From Gemmatimonadales bacterium (GTDB taxonomy: Bacteria; Gemmatimonadota; Gemmatimonadetes; Palauibacterales; Palauibacteraceae): 9,043 bases of DNA. Each line of letters starts with the position of its first letter. Position 1 is the stretch's first letter. Both the position numbers and the translations under genes were made by a program. The notes beneath the pieces are model-generated. The model ran no database searches, was not told the origin of the DNA, and saw only the letters and a program-made list of their open reading frames with translations. Shown here in pieces: positions 6,348-9,043 of this stretch. The stretch covers positions 1 through 9,043 of the forward strand of contig JAUWDL010000033.1 of the NCBI GenBank assembly GCA_030608825.1, in the 5' to 3' direction.

Positions 6348-6383
6348 CCCGGGCTGACCACGGAGCACCGTGCCTCAGCCGGG
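6348..6383. terminator. Strong hairpin 1 between convergent HU and pilin genes
   Basis: CCC (6348-6350), a bulged G, and GGCTGA (6352-6357) pair with TCAGCC (6375-6380) and GGG (6381-6383); after a small internal mismatch, CACGG (6359-6363) pairs with CCGTG (6368-6372) around the tetraloop AGCA. Being symmetric, it can form in transcripts from either strand. No T-run flanks it. Confidence 0.55.
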
Positions 6384-6404
6384 CTTCGCCGCAGTTCTCC
6401 AGGT

Positions 6405-6440
6405 GTACGGGCGTCCGTCCGAGTTGACGGGCGCCCGTGC
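6405..6440. terminator. Strong hairpin 2 between convergent HU and pilin genes
   Basis: A 15-bp stem runs from 6405-6419 to 6426-6440, with T6406-G6439 and T6414-G6431 wobbles and otherwise Watson-Crick pairs, including ACGGGCG (6407-6413) with CGCCCGT (6432-6438) and CCGTC with GACGG, closing the loop CGAGTT. It is the most stable hairpin I can find in the window and lies 56 bp beyond the pilin stop, so a bidirectional terminator is the natural reading. T-runs are lacking on both sides. Confidence 0.6.
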
Positions 6441-6495
6441 TGCTGGTTCCGCTTTCCCAGCCTCCCGCCCCATCTAGCCGCGCTGGGCGGCGGGC

Positions 6496-6882
6496 CTACT
6501 CACACCAAACGATGCCTTCTCCTCGCGCCGGAGAGAGCGGTGCGATGCCGCCGATAGCCAAGGCGCATTCCTTGGCGGTGGCGGGATGAGTCGTCTTGGC
6601 CGTCCAGCCAGTCGGGTCTGCCTGCAGGGTCACTACGACGTTCGGGCTCAACCGGATACTCAGGTCGTCCGTGTCGGACGTGTAGGCCGCGTTGTCAGCC
6701 AGGTAGGCCTCCTCCGCCGTGGCGAGGTTGCGAAGGTCGCTCTTCATGCCCGCGATGATCGCGTCCTCCTTGTGGTGCTGCCACGTGGAGACCGCCATGG
6801 ACGCGAGAATGCCGATGATGACGACCACGATCATCAGCTCGATGAGTGTAAAGCCGTCTCGTGTGGTGATGCGAGCGCGCAC
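6496..6882 (-). CDS. Type IV pilin-like protein with prepilin N-terminus
   Basis: The 128-aa product has a 10-residue basic leader ending in RDG, then the prepilin peptidase signature FTLIELMIVVVIIGILASMA (11-30): cleavage after Gly10, N-methylated Phe11, and Glu15 as the conserved Glu5 of the mature protein. The hydrophobic helix both anchors the precursor in the inner membrane and packs in the filament core. The small globular head (about 35-128) includes LATAEEAYLADNAAYTSD, common in short pilins of this type. Cys106 and Cys127 can form the C-terminal disulfide loop found in many type IVa major pilins. Translation starts at GTG (6882), with GAAAGG 5 nt upstream on the minus strand. A sigma-54-type promoter lies at 6919-6934. 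No pilus-assembly ATPase, platform or prepilin peptidase gene is next to it here. It could be a major pilin, a minor pilin or a type II secretion pseudopilin; the disulfide loop and short size favour a pilin. Confidence 0.93.
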   Translation of the reverse strand: MRARITTRDGFTLIELMIVVVIIGILASMAVSTWQHHKEDAIIAGMKSDLRNLATAEEAYLADNAAYTSDTDDLSIRLSPNVVVTLQADPTGWTAKTTHPATAKECALAIGGIAPLSPARGEGIVWCE

Positions 6883-7077
6883 GGTGCCTTTCCTCTGGTG
6901 TTCTATAGCCGCGCAAAGTGCAGGGAAGGTGCCGTCATCGCTTCACGCACTATCTGCAGCAGTATCAACCGGTTATCGTACTGGAGAGTTGGTCCGCCAA
7001 CTGCGACCCTCTGCAACAAACGGCATTGCCTGCACTCGGCCATAGCGGCGGACGATCGCTGGAGGTCGGTTGACGTC
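6883..7077. promoter_or_regulatory. Divergent control region between pilin and radical SAM genes
   Basis: This 195-bp region must drive both genes. Besides the -24/-12 site it holds a palindrome AACCGGTT (6967-6974) and a perfect dyad AGTTGG-TCCG-CCAACT (6987-7002). The dyad centre is about 87 bp upstream of the inferred pilin transcription start, in the range used by sigma-54 activators, and about 75 bp upstream of the radical SAM start codon. A GGAGGT ribosome binding site (7061-7066) serves the plus-strand gene. No clear sigma-70 promoter was found for that gene. Confidence 0.45.
6919..6934 (-). promoter_or_regulatory. Sigma-54 (-24/-12) type promoter for the pilin gene
   Basis: Reading the minus strand from 6934, the bases are CGGCAC, then CTTCC, then CTGCA. 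This gives the essential GG and GC dinucleotides at exactly the required spacing (GG-N10-GC) and matches GGCAC and TGCA of the TGGCAC-N5-TTGCA consensus; only the first T of each half is C. Transcription would begin near 6908, leaving a leader of about 26 nt with the ribosome binding site. Type IV pilin genes are commonly RpoN/PilR dependent, which adds weight. Presence of RpoN in this genome cannot be checked here. Confidence 0.5.
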
Positions 7078-8073
7078 ATGAAGCCTGCACCTCGACAAGC
7101 GCCGCGGCGTTCCGCTGCCGAGCCAGCCTACCTGAAGATGCGGCCAGCCGAACTGCGAGCCCGGGCGCGGATCGCGCTCGCCGGCCTCGCCGAGTGCCGA
7201 GCCTGTCCACGCGACTGCGCGGTCGATCGGCTGCACGACAAGTGGTCGGCCTGCAAGACGGGGCGGTTCGCTCAGGTTTCCAGCTACTTCCCGCACTTCG
7301 GCGAGGAGGACTGCCTGCGTGGATGGCGAGGCTCGGGCACCGTCTTTTTCGCCCACTGCAACCTGCGCTGCGTCTTCTGCCAGAACTTCGACATCAGTCA
7401 GGCGCTCAAGCCCGGCGTGGCGCCGCGGGGGACGCCGCCGGACCGTCTCGCCGGCATGATGCTGGAGCTGCAGGATCTTGGCTGCCACAACATCAATCTG
7501 GTCACTCCGGAGCACGTGGTCCCGCAGGTCCTCGAGGCCTTGAGCGAGGCCGCGGAGGCAGGTCTCTCGCTTCCCATCGTGTACAACACGAGCGGATACG
7601 ACGCGCTGGAGAGCTTGAAGCTGATGGACGGGGTGGTGGACATCTACATGCCCGACTTCAAGCTCTGGTCCGCGGAGCGGAGTCGAGGCTATCTGAAAGC
7701 CGAGGATTACCCCGAGACGGCGCGGGTGGCGATCGCGGAGATGTACCGACAGGTGGGTCCACTGCGCTGGGACGATGACGGCGTGGCTGTGCGCGGCCTT
7801 CTGATCCGCCATCTCGTGATGCCCGGGTGCCTGGACGAGACGCGTGCGATTCTCGAGTGGATCGCCGAGGAGCTCGGCCAGGCCACATACGTGAACCTGA
7901 TGGATCAATACCGTCCGGCGGGAAGGGTGAGTGGCGGACGTTTCGCGGAACTCGACGCCCCCATCGACGCACGGGAATTCAGCGCCGCGATCGGGTTCGC
8001 CGACTCGCTTGGGCTGCGCCTTGATCGCCGGATGCCGGATCCGACGCTGCGCCGCCGAAACCGCTGGATGTGA
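7078..8073 (+). CDS. PflX-like (COG1313) radical SAM protein
   Basis: The 331-aa product is a radical S-adenosylmethionine protein. The [4Fe-4S] site is CNLRCVFC (Cys94, Cys98, Cys101), followed by QNFDISQ. Upstream is a second Cys set, CRACPRDC (Cys40, Cys43, Cys47) with Cys59 in ACKTG, a feature of this family that may bind another cluster or zinc. VSSYFPHFGEED (67-78), LGCHNINLVTPEHVVPQVLEAL (split across 134-155), IVYNTSGYD (167-175), VDIYMPDFK (187-195), VMPG (247-250) and VNLMDQYRP (272-280) are the conserved blocks of COG1313, named PflX for its similarity to pyruvate formate-lyase activating enzymes. The real substrate of most members is unknown; glycyl-radical activation is an inference from similarity. 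Length is typical. The ATG at 7078 has GGAGGT 11 nt upstream and leaves the expected YLKM-type N-terminus. It lies 80 bp before the formate-tetrahydrofolate ligase gene on the same strand, so they may share a transcript. Confidence 0.92.
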   Translation: MKPAPRQAPRRSAAEPAYLKMRPAELRARARIALAGLAECRACPRDCAVDRLHDKWSACKTGRFAQVSSYFPHFGEEDCLRGWRGSGTVFFAHCNLRCVFCQNFDISQALKPGVAPRGTPPDRLAGMMLELQDLGCHNINLVTPEHVVPQVLEALSEAAEAGLSLPIVYNTSGYDALESLKLMDGVVDIYMPDFKLWSAERSRGYLKAEDYPETARVAIAEMYRQVGPLRWDDDGVAVRGLLIRHLVMPGCLDETRAILEWIAEELGQATYVNLMDQYRPAGRVSGGRFAELDAPIDAREFSAAIGFADSLGLRLDRRMPDPTLRRRNRWM

Positions 8074-8153
8074 GTGCCGTTCGACCCAGGCGTTGAAATC
8101 GAGGTCGATCTCCGGTAACGTCGCCTCCCACCACGCAATAAAGGAAGGACGCC
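8074..8153 (+). other. Short gap between radical SAM and fhs genes
   Basis: The 80-bp gap shows no terminator hairpin, which keeps cotranscription possible. It contains a small dyad ATCGA-GG-TCGAT (8098-8109) and the fhs ribosome binding site GGAAGG (8143-8148), 5 nt before its ATG. Confidence 0.35.
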
Positions 8154-9043
8154 ATGCGCAGCGACGTAGATATCGCCCAGGAAGCCTCGCTAGCCCCGAT
8201 CACCGAGATCGCAGCCAAGCTCGGCCTTGCGGAGACCGATCTCGAGCTGTTCGGCCGCCACAAGGCCAAGGTCCGCCTGGATGCGCTCCGCGACCGGGAC
8301 TCTAGAAGAGGCCGACTGGTCCTCGTGACCGGCACGAGCCCGACCCCGGCGGGAGAGGGAAAGACGACGGTGGCCGTGGGGCTCGCCGACGCTCTGAGCT
8401 TGCGTGACAAGCGGGTTGCTCTCTGCCTCCGGGAGCCGAGCTTGGGGCCCGTGTTCGGGATCAAGGGCGGGGCGGCAGGCGGCGGGTACTCCCAGGTCGT
8501 GCCGATGGTGGACATCAACCTCCACTTCACCGGTGACTTCCACGCGATTACGTCGGCGCACTCCCTTCTCTCGGCGATGCTCGACAACCACCTGCAGCAG
8601 GGGAATCCGCTCGGCATCGACTCCCGACGCATCACCTGGAAGCGTGCGGTCGACATGAACGATCGGGCGCTCCGTCGAACCGTGATCGGCCTCGGCGGAC
8701 CCGGAAGCGGCGTGCCTCGGGAGGACGGCTTCCTCATCACCGCAGCCTCCGAGGTCATGGCGATCTTTTGCCTGGCCGCCGACCATGAGGATCTGGAAGA
8801 GCGCCTCAGCCGAATAATCGTTGGGTATACCCGCGACCAGCGCCCGGTCCGGGCGCAAGAGCTAGAGGCGAGCGGCGCCATGACGTTGCTTCTCAACGAT
8901 GCCCTCTCTCCCAACCTCGTCCAGACCCTCGAGGGCACCCCCGCTTTCATACACGGCGGGCCGTTCGCCAACATCGCCCACGGCTGCAACTCCCTGATCG
9001 CGACTCGGGTCGGCATTCAGCTGGGCGACGTGGTCGTCACCGA
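8154..9043 (+). CDS. fhs: Formate-tetrahydrofolate ligase (partial, 3' end off window)
   Basis: The frame opens at ATG 8154 and remains open to the right edge, giving 296 residues of a protein usually near 555 aa. The enzyme joins formate to tetrahydrofolate using ATP, producing 10-formyltetrahydrofolate for purine synthesis and other one-carbon reactions, in the cytoplasm. Near-identical family blocks are visible: the ATP-binding loop [10 protein letters not shown] (63-72), [20 protein letters not shown] (92-111), [17 protein letters not shown] (about 116-132), [25 protein letters not shown], and [20 protein letters not shown] near the right edge with AHGCNS following. The start is supported by a GGAAGG ribosome binding site. 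In this window the only neighbour on the strand is the PflX-like gene 80 bp upstream. Sequence conservation is high throughout, with no frameshift, so the gene looks functional as far as it can be read. Confidence 0.97.
   Translation, partial: MRSDVDIAQEASLAPITEIAAKLGLAETDLELFGRHKAKVRLDALRDRDSRRGRLVLVTGTSPTPAGEGKTTVAVGLADALSLRDKRVALCLREPSLGPVFGIKGGAAGGGYSQVVPMVDINLHFTGDFHAITSAHSLLSAMLDNHLQQGNPLGIDSRRITWKRAVDMNDRALRRTVIGLGGPGSGVPREDGFLITAASEVMAIFCLAADHEDLEERLSRIIVGYTRDQRPVRAQELEASGAMTLLLNDALSPNLVQTLEGTPAFIHGGPFANIAHGCNSLIATRVGIQLGDVVVT

Noticed and set aside
7013..7025. Second possible -12 element (TTGC after TGCC and five bases, minus strand) upstream of the pilin
   Set aside because: The essential GG at -24 is missing, so it does not fit sigma-54 promoters; the 6919-6934 site is better and closer.
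6586..7077. N-terminal extension of the radical SAM frame reaching back over the pilin gene
   Set aside because: The extension overlaps the antisense pilin, lacks family similarity, and the ATG at 7078 has a ribosome binding site and the expected family N-terminus.
6973..7908. A 311-codon minus-strand frame opposite the radical SAM gene
   Set aside because: It mirrors conserved radical SAM motifs and has no domain of its own.
7979..9016. A 345-codon minus-strand frame opposite fhs
   Set aside because: The plus strand encodes strongly conserved formate-tetrahydrofolate ligase; the antisense product is Ser/Arg-rich without motifs.

Overview
The window is ordinary high-GC bacterial chromosome, with tightly packed genes on both strands and no sign of phage, insertion sequence, CRISPR array, tRNA or rRNA. 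The mix of exported S9 peptidase, c-type cytochrome lipoproteins, a small type IV pilin, an HU protein and formate-tetrahydrofolate ligase suits a GC-rich environmental lineage. The pilin and S9 peptidase resemble those I associate with Gemmatimonadota, but that placement is a guess from memory and not a measurement.

Layout from left to right. (1) On the minus strand, a YjbQ/UPF0047-family gene runs off the left edge, preceded by a 226-bp gap with a terminator hairpin and three GGGCATG repeats. (2) Also on the minus strand is a lipoprotein with two CXXCH haem motifs that looks like an internally duplicated cytochrome c'-type protein. (3) A 336-bp divergent control region separates it from a plus-strand pair: an exported S9-family prolyl-oligopeptidase-like serine peptidase and, 7 nt later, a membrane-anchored DUF411 protein with a CGCC metal-binding motif. 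(4) A 184-bp gap with GC-rich hairpins leads to a 433-aa lipoprotein with one N-terminal haem motif and a large domain I do not recognise. (5) Next is an HU/IHF-type DNA-bending protein with a dyad upstream and several hairpins downstream. These hairpins terminate it and the convergent (6) type IV pilin gene on the minus strand. The pilin has a good -24/-12 sigma-54-type promoter. (7) Divergent from the pilin are a PflX-like (COG1313) radical SAM protein and then formate-tetrahydrofolate ligase, which runs off the right edge.

The functional theme of the left and middle parts is cell-envelope redox and metal chemistry: two haem lipoproteins and a DUF411 copper-type protein next to an exported peptidase. 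The right part holds chromatin, pilus and one-carbon metabolism genes that are probably neighbours rather than one system. I see no convincing new multi-gene system. The items most worth a second look are the sigma-54-type pilin promoter with an upstream dyad, the unusual 433-aa haem lipoprotein, the duplicated dihaem lipoprotein, and the PflX-fhs pair.
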